In this document: positions 1-8,936 of the stretch, piece after piece | Numbering within the stretch: the stretch's first letter is position 1 | How the letters are laid out: each line of letters opens with the position of its first letter | DNA from: Bacteroidota bacterium | Lineage (GTDB): Bacteria; Bacteroidota; Bacteroidia; Bacteroidales; DTGW01 | Reading direction: 5' to 3' | Assembly: GCA_029550865.1 (NCBI GenBank) | Contig: JAKPGM010000046.1 | Coordinates: forward strand, 1-64,000 | DNA length: 64,000 nucleotides | Notes under the pieces: model-generated | The model's input: the letters and a program-made list of their open reading frames with translations, nothing else | The model's database searches: none | What the model was told of the DNA's origin: nothing | Translations under genes and position numbers: made by a program

Positions 1-138
1 CGAAAATATTTTTTAATTTTTTATAGTGGTCGGATGGAACTCGCATGTGATGAGTTTCCTACACATGGCAAGTATGAAAATGAGATAAATATTTTCATAC
101 TCTTTTGTGAATACTGCTATACATGCTCGTTTCATCCG
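1..138 (+). repeat. Nested-palindromic interspersed repeat, copy A1
   Basis: The element core runs from 31 to 138. It opens with cggatggaactcgcatgt and closes with acatgctcgtttcatccg, which are near-perfect inverted repeats of each other (15 of 18 positions by hand). At its centre is a second, perfect inverted repeat, gtatgaaaat with attttcatac, around 72-100. The A/T-rich leader before the core (1-30) matches the linker that precedes the core in the other copies, and the first two window bases look like the tail of a ttcatccg motif. The left boundary is therefore cut by the window edge. There is no open reading frame in it. Confidence 0.8.
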
Positions 139-277
139 AAAATAATTTTAAAAATTTTTCTTAAAAGGTCGGATGGAACTCGCATGTGATGAGCTTTCTA
201 CACATAGGCAAGTACGAAAATGAGATAAATATTTTCATACTCGTTTGTGAAACTGCCATACATGATCGTTTCATCCG
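131..277 (+). repeat. Nested-palindromic interspersed repeat, copy A2
   Basis: A second copy in the same orientation, in tandem with A1 and sharing the 8-bp ttcatccg junction (131-138). It consists of an A/T-rich leader (139-169) and a core (170-277) that differs from A1 at about nine positions by eye. The central hairpin arms are gtacgaaaat and attttcatac, so one pair becomes G-T. The copy ends again in ttcatccg at 270-277. The tandem arrangement with a shared end suggests a unit that runs from one ttcatccg to the next. Confidence 0.8.
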
Positions 278-358
278 ATGGTAATTTTTGCATGTTTGTA
301 AATAAGCACGAATGAAACTTGCATATATTTAAATGCTTCGATACAAAGCGTTTTATCC
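270..358 (+). repeat. Degenerate, shortened copy A3 of the same repeat
   Basis: After copy A2 the outer arms appear again in decayed form. The sequence gaatgaaacttgcat (310-324) resembles the left arm and gatacaaagcgttttatcc (340-358) resembles the right arm, followed by the same A-rich tract. The central hairpin is missing, so the two arms are only about 15 bases apart. This looks like an internal-deletion derivative. The rest of the gap up to 456 shows no other structure that I can see. Confidence 0.45.
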
Positions 359-456
359 AAAAAAATTAAAATTTCATAGCAAGCTTAGCCATAATTTACT
401 GAAAATTGGAAAAACTCTTTAATTGCCCACAAGGTGCTTATGCATAGCAAAAATTC

Positions 457-2463
457 TTAGTTATTCTTTTTAAGAACAATATTTTCATTATGTTTTGCTA
501 CAATAGTCTCGTAAAACTTTTTTAAAAAAGAATACTCGGTAGGCATGAAAGTAATTTTATTGATTTTTAATTTATAGATTACTGATATTTTATTCCCATC
601 TACCGTAACTTTATAATTAAATGTAGCGCTGTTATCAGGTAATGAAAATGATGCCGAAGTCGGAATTGCTTCAACAGTATATCCGTCGGGTATTGTATAT
701 AAAAATCGACAGGTAGTACTAATAGGATATTCGTATTCTACAGGATATTTTCTATCTTCAATCTTAAAAATATTTTTCTTCATTGCTTCAAATAATAGGG
801 GGGCAAAAACTATTTGATTTCCAAACACATCTGCTGAGTTTTTAATTTCAACCTCAAATTCTCCGCTTACTGGCAAATCAACGCTGTCAAGAGCCGAGAA
901 AGAATAGGAACTAATGTCCAGGCCAGGGTATTTTTTTTCGACTGAAAGAATATAATCATCTAAAGATCTTTGTTGTTGTATTTGATTTCTGAGCGATAGT
1001 GCGGCATATTTCTTCTTGATGAAACTATATTTGCCCTTAAGGGTGCCATCTTCTTGTATATCAATAGTATAATATGAGTTTTCGTCATATTCCTGATTGG
1101 GATTAAGATTTACCCATTGGGTATAGTTTTCATTCATTAACCTTCCTTGACCATTCAGGCATCTTGTGGGTAAAAGATAATAAGGACAATTACTTTCAGT
1201 GGCATCAAGAAGATATGTTTTGCCGCTTGTTTTAACTTACGCAATTACATAGTTAAAACGTGCGGTAGATGGGATATAGGGGTGAATAAAACCATTATTA
1301 CGGGTGCTGATTACAACAGGATTCGCATCAAAACCTGCCTCACGCAACATTGCCACTAAAAGTAAATTAATATCGGCTGAATTACCCGTTTTTTCCTCGA
1401 GTACTTTTTTAAATCCCTTTGATGAGTGATATCTGTTTAATTGATTCCATTTAATATTCTTTCTGATGTATTCGTGGATGGCAGCAATCTTTTGTTCATC
1501 ATTATATTCGGGTTTGATAATCATATCAAGATAGGTCTTTAAAAAACCGGTAGATTTCAGACGCATTCCAAAATCTTCATCATTCATAAGCATTTTATTG
1601 ATCGACTCCCATGTTCTGGAATAATCTTCACGTACCGACCATGGAAAATATACGCTTTCGAGGTCAAATTCCACTCGATTTCTATAATTATCAATAGATG
1701 TTATGTAGGGTTCGTTCTTAAATGCAGGCATATTTTTCGCAGTCCACTTATGAACATACGTGAAAAAGTCAATTGTAGTATACTTCTTGTCGCGTTGATT
1801 TACAAAACTTATTGAACCATTCTCTTTTGTCAACTCGTAGCTTACCGGTTCATAGCCAAAAGGAATGGATCGGTATTGAAAATATTCAGGTATTTTAACT
1901 ACATATTCATTGTATGCTACTGGATAGGGGTACTGAAAATACCATTCCTGAAGATGATACAAATAATCAGAAGTTATTTTATATTTTATTTCAACAATTG
2001 AACCTTCTTTCAAATTTGGAATAGAGAACTTTTTAACATCCAAGATAGGCGATACATTCTCTAACACAATTGCATCTTTTTTAATCTCAGTCTTTACAAT
2101 TGATCCATTTTCAAGATTATAGGTTACTGCCTTTAAATCGTACAATTCTTCTTTAGATCTACCATCTATGCTATGATATAAAGGTAGGATGTAATTGCCG
2201 AAGTAATCGAAAGCGTTCTTATTGAAAATTTTAACTCTTCTGTAGAACTCATGAACTAACTGAAAACCATTGTTCTCGCTAAATTGTACTTCGGTTTCGC
2301 CAGTTTGAAATAATATTACAGCATCAGCAGCAGTATCCTCTTGATATGAGGTCATTTGCATTTCCTCCATGCTGATTTTCCCAAATTTGGGCTTTGTCTC
2401 TTTTGTAAACGAATTTTGTATGGATACAAAAAAACATAAGAATAATATGAGCTTCTTTTCCAT
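457..2463 (-). pseudogene. DUF3857/transglutaminase-fold protein interrupted by an in-frame stop
   Basis: Read leftward from the ATG at 2463, the protein has a signal peptide (MEKKLILFLCFFVSIQ), a DUF3857 domain (about residues 45-220) and a transglutaminase-like core ending in FNYVIA. A single TAA at 1237-1239 then stops translation. Past that codon the same frame continues without a shift (VKTSGKTYLLDATE, then the DUF3858-type C-terminal domain up to 457), so one substitution in an otherwise intact gene of about 668 codons explains it. The usual transglutaminase Cys position reads G-N-S-A-D, so the core is probably non-catalytic, as I recall for much of this Bacteroidota family. The 33 codons after the stop precede the next ATG (1137), so re-initiation would make only the C-terminal piece. 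The alternative upstream start at 2493 would precede the signal peptide by ten residues and is unlikely. Confidence 0.75.
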
Positions 2464-2809
2464 GACAATTACTTTATAATTATAGAACAGCATTTCATAT
2501 TAGTATATATGATTTCAAAAATAAGAATATTTGATATAAAATGAAATTATCGCAGTATTTTTTTATAAACACTGTATAATCTATGCTACCACTTTGTATA
2601 TCAAAAGCTCAGAGGTGAACAAATATGATTTTGGTTATATTTACCAATGGCAGGAAACTCATTACTTGCGAAAAATTTAAATTAACATGGGTTAAGGATA
2701 GTTTGTTCTCTATTTTTGCTTTCTGTTTCTTGAGTGTGATGGTATTACTTGTTGGGTAAATGCAACCTGTGGGCGAGTTTACAGTTGGGCATTTATAAAG
2801 AGGTGGGAT
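2464..2809. other. Intergenic region, A/T-rich, no confident gene
   Basis: This gap between the interrupted DUF3857 gene and the terminator of the FKBP operon holds only one short open frame on the plus strand (2625-2759, listed separately). I see no repeat copy, RNA gene or clear promoter pair in it. Confidence 0.6.
2625..2759 (+). CDS. Possible 44-residue single-helix membrane protein
   Basis: A short frame begins at an ATG preceded, about nine bases upstream, by agaggtg. It encodes a 44-residue peptide with a charged first half (around GRKLITCEKFKLTWVKD) and a hydrophobic second half (around FSIFAFCFLSVMVLLVG) that could form one membrane helix. It lies alone between two leftward genes, and I recognise no family. 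The length is within what chance can give in A/T-rich DNA, so this is only a candidate. Confidence 0.2.
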   Translation: MILVIFTNGRKLITCEKFKLTWVKDSLFSIFAFCFLSVMVLLVG

Positions 2810-2842
2810 AAAAAAGATTCCGCATCCTTAGGATGCGGAATC
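2810..2842 (-). terminator. Intrinsic terminator of the FKBP operon
   Basis: The arms gattccgcatcc (2816-2827) and ggatgcggaatc (2831-2842) form a perfect 12-bp stem with a 3-base loop. Six A residues at 2810-2815 become a T-run on the minus strand, directly after the last FKBP gene (stop at 2854). Confidence 0.9.
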
Positions 2843-2853
2843 TGAGTGGTGCG

Positions 2854-3798
2854 CTAATAATTTATCTTGTATAGCAGTACTTCATAGATTAAGGACGAAT
2901 AGGGTGGAATAACTACCTGCCCGAGGTTATTGGTCTGGGCGACATTTTTATAAGCGTGGTAGTAAGGGATAAAAATCTTAGCCCGTTGCCCCAGGTTGAG
3001 TTGCTCTACACCTTTGGCAAAGCCTTTTATTATCGTAGTACTGCCGAGATTAAAAGTTATCGTATCATAATCGTCGGTAAATACTCGACCATCGGTAAGC
3101 CAACCTTTGTAAATAACGGTTACGTTGTTGTAGTCAGCAGCCTTTTTGTTTGTGTCGCCTTCATTGTATGTTTTAATGTATACAGGGACTTCTTCGGTGG
3201 TATCGCTAAGCGAAAGATTAAGTGAATCAACTACCCATCGTTGCCAGAACGATTTATCGTAGGCTACGATATCGGGAATTACTTCTACCACCCGTACCTG
3301 AAATATTAGTGAAGAAAATACAGGAATACGGTCGGTATAGTATGAGCCAAATGCCCAATCGAAAGGAATTACAAAATCGGCAGTGTCGTTCTTTTGTAAT
3401 TGCAATAACGAACGATAAATACCGTATAATGCTGTATAATTAACTGCAATCAAAGCAGGCCCTGGTAAAAAGTTGACAGGAATTAAGCGATTCTTTTTGG
3501 CCAGCGTATGATTGTTGGTTTCGACCAATTTAAAATTTTCGTTATCTACCAGCCGCAGGTTGTAGTTGATTTTTACATAATAGGTACTCTTAATGGGCAC
3601 GCTGGTCGAATCCCTTAAAGAAGAATCTATAAAAATGCGATATACAGTATCTGTTCCAGCAAAGGTTATGTTTTTGCTGGCCAGATAATCTTTTAATACC
3701 TGTAGCTGTTGTTCTCTCTCCTGTTCCAGATTTGTATTATCCATGCAGGCGCTTAAGATAAGCGCAAAACTTACAAAACCAATTAGTAGTCTTTTCAT
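2854..3798 (-). CDS. FKBP-type peptidyl-prolyl isomerase lipoprotein (third of three)
   Basis: This 314-residue protein starts with a lipoprotein signal (MKRLLIGFVSFALILSAC, lipobox L-S-A-C), so it is probably anchored in the outer membrane facing the periplasm. The C-terminal third (about residues 220-314) is an FKBP domain with VIYKGWLTDGRVF, the I-K-G-F/V-E-Q segment and the closing IPPYSSLIYEVLLYKI. The middle part (about 70-190) is a second, decayed FKBP-like segment. FKBPs of this type catalyse proline isomerisation and assist folding of exported proteins. It is the last gene of the leftward DHH-FKBP-FKBP-FKBP run and is followed by a strong terminator. The specific client is unknown. 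Confidence 0.85.
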   Translation of the reverse strand: MKRLLIGFVSFALILSACMDNTNLEQEREQQLQVLKDYLASKNITFAGTDTVYRIFIDSSLRDSTSVPIKSTYYVKINYNLRLVDNENFKLVETNNHTLAKKNRLIPVNFLPGPALIAVNYTALYGIYRSLLQLQKNDTADFVIPFDWAFGSYYTDRIPVFSSLIFQVRVVEVIPDIVAYDKSFWQRWVVDSLNLSLSDTTEEVPVYIKTYNEGDTNKKAADYNNVTVIYKGWLTDGRVFTDDYDTITFNLGSTTIIKGFAKGVEQLNLGQRAKIFIPYYHAYKNVAQTNNLGQVVIPPYSSLIYEVLLYKINY

Positions 3799-3891
3799 AC
3801 CTGTCGTTTTTTTACTTTATTTGACCCAATATGTTAATTTTTCTTGTGTATCATTATGATGGTGATAGTATGATTGGTTGCGTGGCAATTG

Positions 3892-4758
3892 TCAATTAAT
3901 TTTTTTTAGTTCTATCTCGAATATCAGGGAGCAATATGGGGGAATGATCCCTGTTGAGGAACCCGTTGGGCCAAAGGCTAAGTCGGAGGGAACAATGACT
4001 AGTGCTTTTTCGTGTTCTTCCATCATGCCAATGGCTTCTTCCAGCCCTTTTATAACCTGCCACTCAGTGCCATATACAAACTGGAACGACTCGCGGCGTT
4101 TGATAGTGGAATCAAAAAATTTGCCATCGAGAAAGCGACCCTCATAGTCAACCACAATGGTATCGCCCAATTTTACTTTTTTGCCATTACCCTGTACCAG
4201 GCGCATATAGTACAGCCCCGAGGCGGTGGGTTTGATAGACAATTTCTGTTTTTGCAAATATTGTTTGAGAACTTCTTTTTCGTAATCGCCAAAATCTTCG
4301 ATCCATTTCATGAAAGCCTGTTTTTGATTTTCATAGTCTTCTTCCGACTGAAAATCAAGCATTGCAATTTCGACCTTCATATCACTGCCTGGTTTAAGGA
4401 AATTAGGCATATTGCTTTGCAAGGTTTTATGGAAAAATGGTTCGGCATGGATGATAAATTCAGCTCGGTCGCCTTTGGATAACATGGCAAAGCATTCATC
4501 GATAGAGCCTCTATATTCTGAATGAACCAACCTCAAACGACGTTTTCCGCTGAAAAACACCGAGTCGTTTAAGGTTTTATATTTCAATTCGACCGTAATA
4601 TAATCGCCTATAGAAGGTTTTTGTGTATCGTCGCCAATGGCCAACAGCTTATAGTGTAGTCCACTCCATGTTCTTTTATAGCCATCGTATTTGGAGAAAA
4701 ACTGGCATGAGCTTAGTACAGCGACGGTCAATAGTAGACTCAGATATCTTTTTACCAT
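3892..4758 (-). CDS. Two-domain FKBP-type peptidyl-prolyl isomerase lipoprotein, GldI-like
   Basis: This 288-residue lipoprotein has the signal MVKRYLSLLLTVAVLSSC (lipobox L-S-S-C). It has an N-terminal FKBP-like segment (about residues 35-135: GDYITVELKYKTLND to PGSDMKVEIAMLDF) and a canonical C-terminal FKBP domain (about 180-288: GDTIVVDYEGRFLDGKFFDS, VIKGLEEAIGMM, AFGPTGS, IIPPYCSLIFEIEL). The charged stretch between them (about 137-175) looks helical. Lipid-anchored FKBPs of this architecture include GldI, needed for gliding in flavobacteria, but GldI itself cannot be separated from paralogues by eye. It is 63 bases from the FKBP gene upstream and 93 from the next, consistent with one transcript. 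Confidence 0.85.
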   Translation of the reverse strand: MVKRYLSLLLTVAVLSSCQFFSKYDGYKRTWSGLHYKLLAIGDDTQKPSIGDYITVELKYKTLNDSVFFSGKRRLRLVHSEYRGSIDECFAMLSKGDRAEFIIHAEPFFHKTLQSNMPNFLKPGSDMKVEIAMLDFQSEEDYENQKQAFMKWIEDFGDYEKEVLKQYLQKQKLSIKPTASGLYYMRLVQGNGKKVKLGDTIVVDYEGRFLDGKFFDSTIKRRESFQFVYGTEWQVIKGLEEAIGMMEEHEKALVIVPSDLAFGPTGSSTGIIPPYCSLIFEIELKKIN

Positions 4759-4821
4759 ACAACACTATATGAAAAAGTTCTCGCTAAAGTTATGGTTTTT
4801 TATGACAAAGCTATATAATTT

Positions 4822-5367
4822 TTAGCGTTTCGTTGGCGAAAATGCGCTATCTATTCGGATATGGTATACAATACAGGATCGTGGGGGAATGCACTTTCCG
4901 TCACCTATTATGCCATAGGCCAGGTGTGGGGGGAGAATAAAAATTGCCGAATCACCTACATGTAAATAGGTAAGTCCCTCATCGAGTCCACGCTCTAATT
5001 CGCCTTTTCCTATGTAAGTTGTTTTTAAGCCTGTGGAATCGGAGCTATAGCAAACTGTTCCATCGAGCAATGAAAGACGATATGCAAATATTACCTTATC
5101 ATCCAGCTTAATTTTTCGACCCTTTCCATGCTGGATGATTTGATAGCTTAGTCCCGAGGGGGTACGGGTCAGCTTTAGCTGATTACGGCGGGCATAGTTA
5201 TCAATGAGTATCATATCCCGCTCGAGTAGGTATCTATTGAGGGCAATGAAATGTTCCTGCTGGCGATTGTCGGGTTTGGTATTTACTGGTTCTACTGCCG
5301 AAGGTCGACAAGCAAATAACAACAAGGCTGAGAGACTAACCGTTAGGATATAAGCGATGGATTTCAT
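4822..5367 (-). CDS. FKBP-type peptidyl-prolyl isomerase lipoprotein (first of three)
   Basis: The ATG at 5367 is chosen because it begins a lipoprotein signal (MKSIAYILTVSLSALLLFAC). Longer open frame upstream of it lies inside the preceding DHH gene. The product is 181 residues: a linker of about 50 residues, then one FKBP domain (about 75-175: GRKIKLDDKVIFAYRLSLLDG, YIGKGELERGLDEGL, HLAYGIIGDGKCIPP). The start overlaps the 3' end of the DHH gene by 32 bases, which points to translational coupling. Three lipid-anchored FKBPs in a row suggest duplication and division of labour in periplasmic folding. Confidence 0.85.
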   Translation of the reverse strand: MKSIAYILTVSLSALLLFACRPSAVEPVNTKPDNRQQEHFIALNRYLLERDMILIDNYARRNQLKLTRTPSGLSYQIIQHGKGRKIKLDDKVIFAYRLSLLDGTVCYSSDSTGLKTTYIGKGELERGLDEGLTYLHVGDSAIFILPPHLAYGIIGDGKCIPPRSCIVYHIRIDSAFSPTKR

Positions 5368-6364
5368 CTCGATAACCTTCCATGATTTTTTCAAATTCTG
5401 CCATAGCTTGCTGCATTGATAGGCGTATTTCACCGCCGGCAGCATTTTTGTGTCCTCCTCCCTCAAAATGATCGGCACATAGCTTATTGACAGGAAATTC
5501 ACCTTTTGAACGGCAGGAGATACGAACATAATCATCTTTTTCGGTCAACAGCGCCGAAATGTAGATACCCCGAATCGATAGGGGGAGGTTAACAAAACCT
5601 TCGCTATCGCCAATTTGAAAGTCATACATTTTCATCTCTTGCTGGGTAAGCCAGATGTATCCCAGATGTAGCTGGGGAAGGATCACCATTTTTTGATTCA
5701 GGCAAAAGCCCATCAGGCGCATTCGGTTGAATGAGTAATTATCGTAAAGTAAGCCAAAAATACGGTTGTGGTCAAGGCCATATTCAAGCAAATCGGCTAC
5801 TTTACGGAAAGTCGATGCATCGGTTATATTGTAGTTAAAGCTATTGGTGTCGGACATTATACCGGCATATATACATTCGGCAATTACAGGATCGATGACT
5901 TGCTGATAGCCCAGTGCAAGGATGAAGTCATAAACAAGTTCTGCAGCTGCCGAAGCGTTGACCCGGTGAATATAGTACTGAAATGCTTGAGTGGGGTAGG
6001 GATGATGGTCGATGAGAATTTTAACAGCTTTGCTATTAGTAACATGTGGTTCTATTTCCTTCAGTCGGCGCAAATCGTTAAAATCGACGCAGAAAATAAT
6101 ATCGGCCTCTGAAATTTTATCAATTACCTCACTTGCCTGTCGGGTAAATACCTTTACATTGTCAGTACCAGGCAACCACGACAGGAAAAAGGGAAACTCA
6201 TAGGGAGTTACCGGGGTAACCTCGTGCCGAAGTTTTTTTAGAAAATGATAAAGCCCCATCAACGATCCCATGGCATCCCCATCAGGATTAACATGCGTAA
6301 AAATTACTATACGCCGAGGTGTTTGCAACAATTCCCTTATTTCAGCAATTATTTTCGGTTCCAA
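5336..6364 (-). CDS. DHH-family phosphoesterase, NrnA / pAp-phosphatase type
   Basis: This 342-residue cytoplasmic enzyme has DHH motif I (THVNPDGDAMGS, residues 19-30), motif II (VDFND), motif III (IDHHPYP) and the DHHA1 C-terminal motif GGGHKNAAGG near residue 307. Relatives degrade short oligoribonucleotides (nanoRNase) and dephosphorylate 3'-phosphoadenosine 5'-phosphate using Mn2+. It heads the leftward operon with three FKBP lipoproteins and diverges from ndk, an arrangement that recurs in Bacteroidota. Its 3' end overlaps the next gene's start. Whether it acts mainly on pAp or on nanoRNA cannot be told from the sequence. Confidence 0.88.
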   Translation of the reverse strand: MEPKIIAEIRELLQTPRRIVIFTHVNPDGDAMGSLMGLYHFLKKLRHEVTPVTPYEFPFFLSWLPGTDNVKVFTRQASEVIDKISEADIIFCVDFNDLRRLKEIEPHVTNSKAVKILIDHHPYPTQAFQYYIHRVNASAAAELVYDFILALGYQQVIDPVIAECIYAGIMSDTNSFNYNITDASTFRKVADLLEYGLDHNRIFGLLYDNYSFNRMRLMGFCLNQKMVILPQLHLGYIWLTQQEMKMYDFQIGDSEGFVNLPLSIRGIYISALLTEKDDYVRISCRSKGEFPVNKLCADHFEGGGHKNAAGGEIRLSMQQAMAEFEKIMEGYRDEIHRLYPNG

Positions 6365-6559
6365 TTTTCTAAAAACTTTACTTTTATATTTTTGTAAAAA
6401 AATGAAGCTGTAAAGATAAGTTCATTTTTTTAATACCCAATATTTCCCCTATCAATCGTTTTTGATTGTCGGGTGTAAATGTACAGCTAATGGCTTTGAA
6501 CAATTTTGCCGATGAGTGTTTTATTATAGTTACTGAATGTTGGTTTAAACTAAATAAAA

Positions 6560-6979
6560 ATGAAGGGAAATATTACATTCACGATGATTAAGCCCGATGC
6601 AACGGGGAAAAATTTGACCGGTAAAATATTGTCGATGATTACCGAGGCGGGATTTACCATTCGTGCCTTAAAGATGACTCGATTGAGTAAGGAACAGGCT
6701 GAGGGTTTTTATGCAGTTCACAAGGACAAGCCTTTTTTTAACGATTTGGTCAAGTTTATGACTTCGGGTCCTGTGGTGGCTGCTATCCTGGAAAAAGAAA
6801 ATGCGGTGGAAAGTTTTAGAGCGTTGATTGGAGCAACCAATCCTGCCAACGCAGCAGAAGGAACAATCCGCAAACTATATGCTTCGAGTGTACAGGAAAA
6901 TGCCGTTCATGGTTCCGATAGCGATGAAAATGCTCAAATCGAAGCTAGCTACTTTTTTTCGAACCTCGAACGTTTTTGA
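6560..6979 (+). CDS. ndk: Nucleoside diphosphate kinase
   Basis: This 139-residue protein is the usual length for the family. It begins with the strand [10 protein letters not shown] and carries the active-site His in NAVHGSDS (about residue 116), which is phosphorylated during transfer of the gamma phosphate from ATP to other NDPs. The N-terminal KPDA and GP-V segments line the nucleotide pocket. It is transcribed alone to the right, divergent from the DHH phosphoesterase, with 195 bases between the two starts. A GC-rich hairpin follows at 7023-7047. Confidence 0.97.
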   Translation: MKGNITFTMIKPDATGKNLTGKILSMITEAGFTIRALKMTRLSKEQAEGFYAVHKDKPFFNDLVKFMTSGPVVAAILEKENAVESFRALIGATNPANAAEGTIRKLYASSVQENAVHGSDSDENAQIEASYFFSNLERF

Positions 6980-7309
6980 CAAGCACAATAGTTAGCTTTT
7001 TCTTATTTTCATTCACCTAACGGTTCCCCCCCTTTCAAAGGGGGAACATGTTGGGTTTAAGGTCTATTGTCGTTAAATTCCTTTACAGGATAGTGGATTG
7101 GAAACCAACCCTATGGAGAAGCAAAATATTTTTTGTTTTTCCTGGGTTGTCGTATTTGCATAGCGCTAATAAAATATTTATGGCAATGGATGTGGTATGG
7201 GGATAGATGCTTGAAAAAAATTGATTTTTGCAAATAGATTTCGTATATTTATTCAAATATTGAAAACGCAATATTTGATTTAAGCTGCCTAATCCTAATC
7301 CAACATACC
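6980..7309. other. Intergenic region with one GC-rich hairpin
   Basis: The gap between ndk and ppk2 contains a palindrome at 7023-7047 (gttccccc against gggggaac with an inner ccttt/aaagg pairing). It could end ndk transcription, although no T-run follows on the plus strand. The remaining A/T-rich stretch up to 7309 should hold the ppk2 promoter, but I see no well-spaced box pair. A 77-codon frame on the minus strand here has no recognisable features and is not called. Confidence 0.5.
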
Positions 7310-8104
7310 ATGTCAAAGAAAGAAAAAGAAAAAGAAGAAAAAAAGCGGCTTCAGAAGGAGTTACGGAAACTTCAGATGGAGCTGGTTAAGCTGCTTGAGT
7401 GGATCAAGTATAAGAAGCTTAAAGTAGTTGTAATTTTTGAGGGCAGGGATGCAGCCGGGAAGGGCGGAGTTATCAAGCGTATTACCGAATATCTAAATCC
7501 TCGATATTGTCGGGTAGTAGCGCTTGGGGTGCCAACTGAGAAGGAAAAGACCCAGTGGTATTTTCAACGTTATGTAGCTCATTTACCTTCTGCTGGAGAA
7601 ATGGTTTTATTTGATCGCAGTTGGTACAACAGAGCAGGGGTGGAACACGTAATGGGATTTTGTACCGACGCCGAGTATGAGGAGTTCCTGCGTTCATGCC
7701 CGGAATTTGAACGCATGCTGATTCGTTCGGGCATTATTCTTATAAAGTACTGGTTCTCTGTTAGTGACGAGGAACAAGAGCGTCGTTTCCAGGAAAGAAT
7801 CAATAATCCGGCCAAACGGTGGAAAATTAGTCCTATGGACCTTGAGTCGCATAAAAGATGGGTTGAATACTCAAAAGCTAAGGATACAATGTTTCAGTAT
7901 ACCGATATTAAGCAGGCACCATGGTATGTTGTCAATGCCGACAATAAACTTCGGGCGCGACTTAATTGTATTCATCATTTGCTTTCGTTAATTCCATACG
8001 AGGAGGTGCCGTATGAAAAAATAAAAGTCCCCCCACGCCAGAGCGATGAGGGGTATGTTCGTCCACCGGTAGAGGACCAGACTTTTGTCCCTGAGGTGTA
8101 CTAG
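7310..8104 (+). CDS. ppk2: Polyphosphate kinase 2 family protein
   Basis: The 264-residue protein has a very basic N-terminal helix (KKEKEKEEKKRLQKELRKL), a Walker A region in FEGRDAAGKGGVIKR (about residues 44-58), a lid region with many Arg/Lys and a Walker B-like LFDRSWYNRAGVEHVMG (about 101-117). These are the marks of single-domain (class I) PPK2, which uses polyphosphate to phosphorylate nucleoside diphosphates, or the reverse. It stands alone near ndk. The stop is one base from the stop of the convergent fabI gene. Whether ADP or GDP is preferred cannot be read from the sequence. Confidence 0.93.
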   Translation: MSKKEKEKEEKKRLQKELRKLQMELVKLLEWIKYKKLKVVVIFEGRDAAGKGGVIKRITEYLNPRYCRVVALGVPTEKEKTQWYFQRYVAHLPSAGEMVLFDRSWYNRAGVEHVMGFCTDAEYEEFLRSCPEFERMLIRSGIILIKYWFSVSDEEQERRFQERINNPAKRWKISPMDLESHKRWVEYSKAKDTMFQYTDIKQAPWYVVNADNKLRARLNCIHHLLSLIPYEEVPYEKIKVPPRQSDEGYVRPPVEDQTFVPEVY

Positions 8105-8105
8105 A

Positions 8106-8936
8106 TTAGTCACATTCTTCAAAACTTTTGTCATACTGGGTCATAGCTTCTTCGCTCATACCCATGCTCGAGAAGCCACCATCGTGGTAGAGTGTTTGCA
8201 TGGTTACTTTGCGGGTCAAATCCGAAAATAGGGTAATGCAATAATCGGCACATTCTTCAGCGGTGGCATTACCGAGGGGCGACATGCGATTTGAGAAATC
8301 AAATAATGAATTAAATCCTTTTATACCACTTCCGGCAGTAGTTATGGTGGGCGACTGCGATACGGCATTGATGCGTACTTTCTTTTCCCGACCGTAAATG
8401 TATCCAAAACTACGTACAATGGATTCGAGAGCTGCTTTGGCATCGGCCATATCGTTGTACCCATAAAGTGTACGGGTAGATGCTATGTACGATAACGCAA
8501 CGACTGAACCCCATTCGTTGATGGCATCATACTTTCGACATATTTGCAAGATTTTATGTAAGGATAATGCTGATATGTCAAGGGTTTTAAGGTAATTGTC
8601 GTAGTTAATGTTGTCGTAGGGAATATTTTTTCGGACATTGGGCGACATACCAATGGAATGCAATACAAAATCAAGCTTTCCACCTAATTTTTCCAGTGAA
8701 AGATTAACAAGCATTTCCAGGTCATCGAGGTTGGTGGCGTCGGCATAGATCACCTCAGTGTTACAGGCTTTGGCTAATTCTTCTACTTCGCCCAGTCGTT
8801 TTGCCACGGGTGCATTCGTTAAAATAAATGTTGCCCCTTCCTCGTAGGCACGTTCTGCTACTTTCCAGGCTATGGAACTGCTGTTAAGGGCACCAAATAT
8901 TAGTCCACGCTTTCCTTTTAATAAATTGTATGCCAT
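8106..8936 (-). CDS. fabI: Enoyl-[acyl-carrier-protein] reductase (NADH)
   Basis: The 276-residue protein is a short-chain dehydrogenase of FabI type. It has the altered nucleotide loop GLIFGALNSSSIAW near the N-terminus, the HSIGMSP segment, and the catalytic Y-x6-K in GYNDMADAKAALES (about residues 158-171). It catalyses the last reduction of each fatty-acid elongation round. The gene is monocistronic and leftward, with 359 bases upstream to the CHY gene and a 1-base gap to convergent ppk2. FabI is the triclosan/isoniazid-class target, but resistance cannot be judged here. Confidence 0.95.
   Translation of the reverse strand: MAYNLLKGKRGLIFGALNSSSIAWKVAERAYEEGATFILTNAPVAKRLGEVEELAKACNTEVIYADATNLDDLEMLVNLSLEKLGGKLDFVLHSIGMSPNVRKNIPYDNINYDNYLKTLDISALSLHKILQICRKYDAINEWGSVVALSYIASTRTLYGYNDMADAKAALESIVRSFGYIYGREKKVRINAVSQSPTITTAGSGIKGFNSLFDFSNRMSPLGNATAEECADYCITLFSDLTRKVTMQTLYHDGGFSSMGMSEEAMTQYDKSFEECD

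Noticed and set aside
1-358. CRISPR array
   Set aside because: The repeats are over 100 bases long, differ among themselves, have no uniform spacers, and occur singly at two other loci in either direction.
1237-2493. Frameshift as the cause of the split DUF3857 gene
   Set aside because: Both halves are in the same frame (distance between them is a multiple of three), so a single stop codon explains the split.
7083-7316. 77-codon frame on the minus strand before ppk2
   Set aside because: It runs into the ppk2 start, has no domain, and fits chance in A/T-rich DNA.
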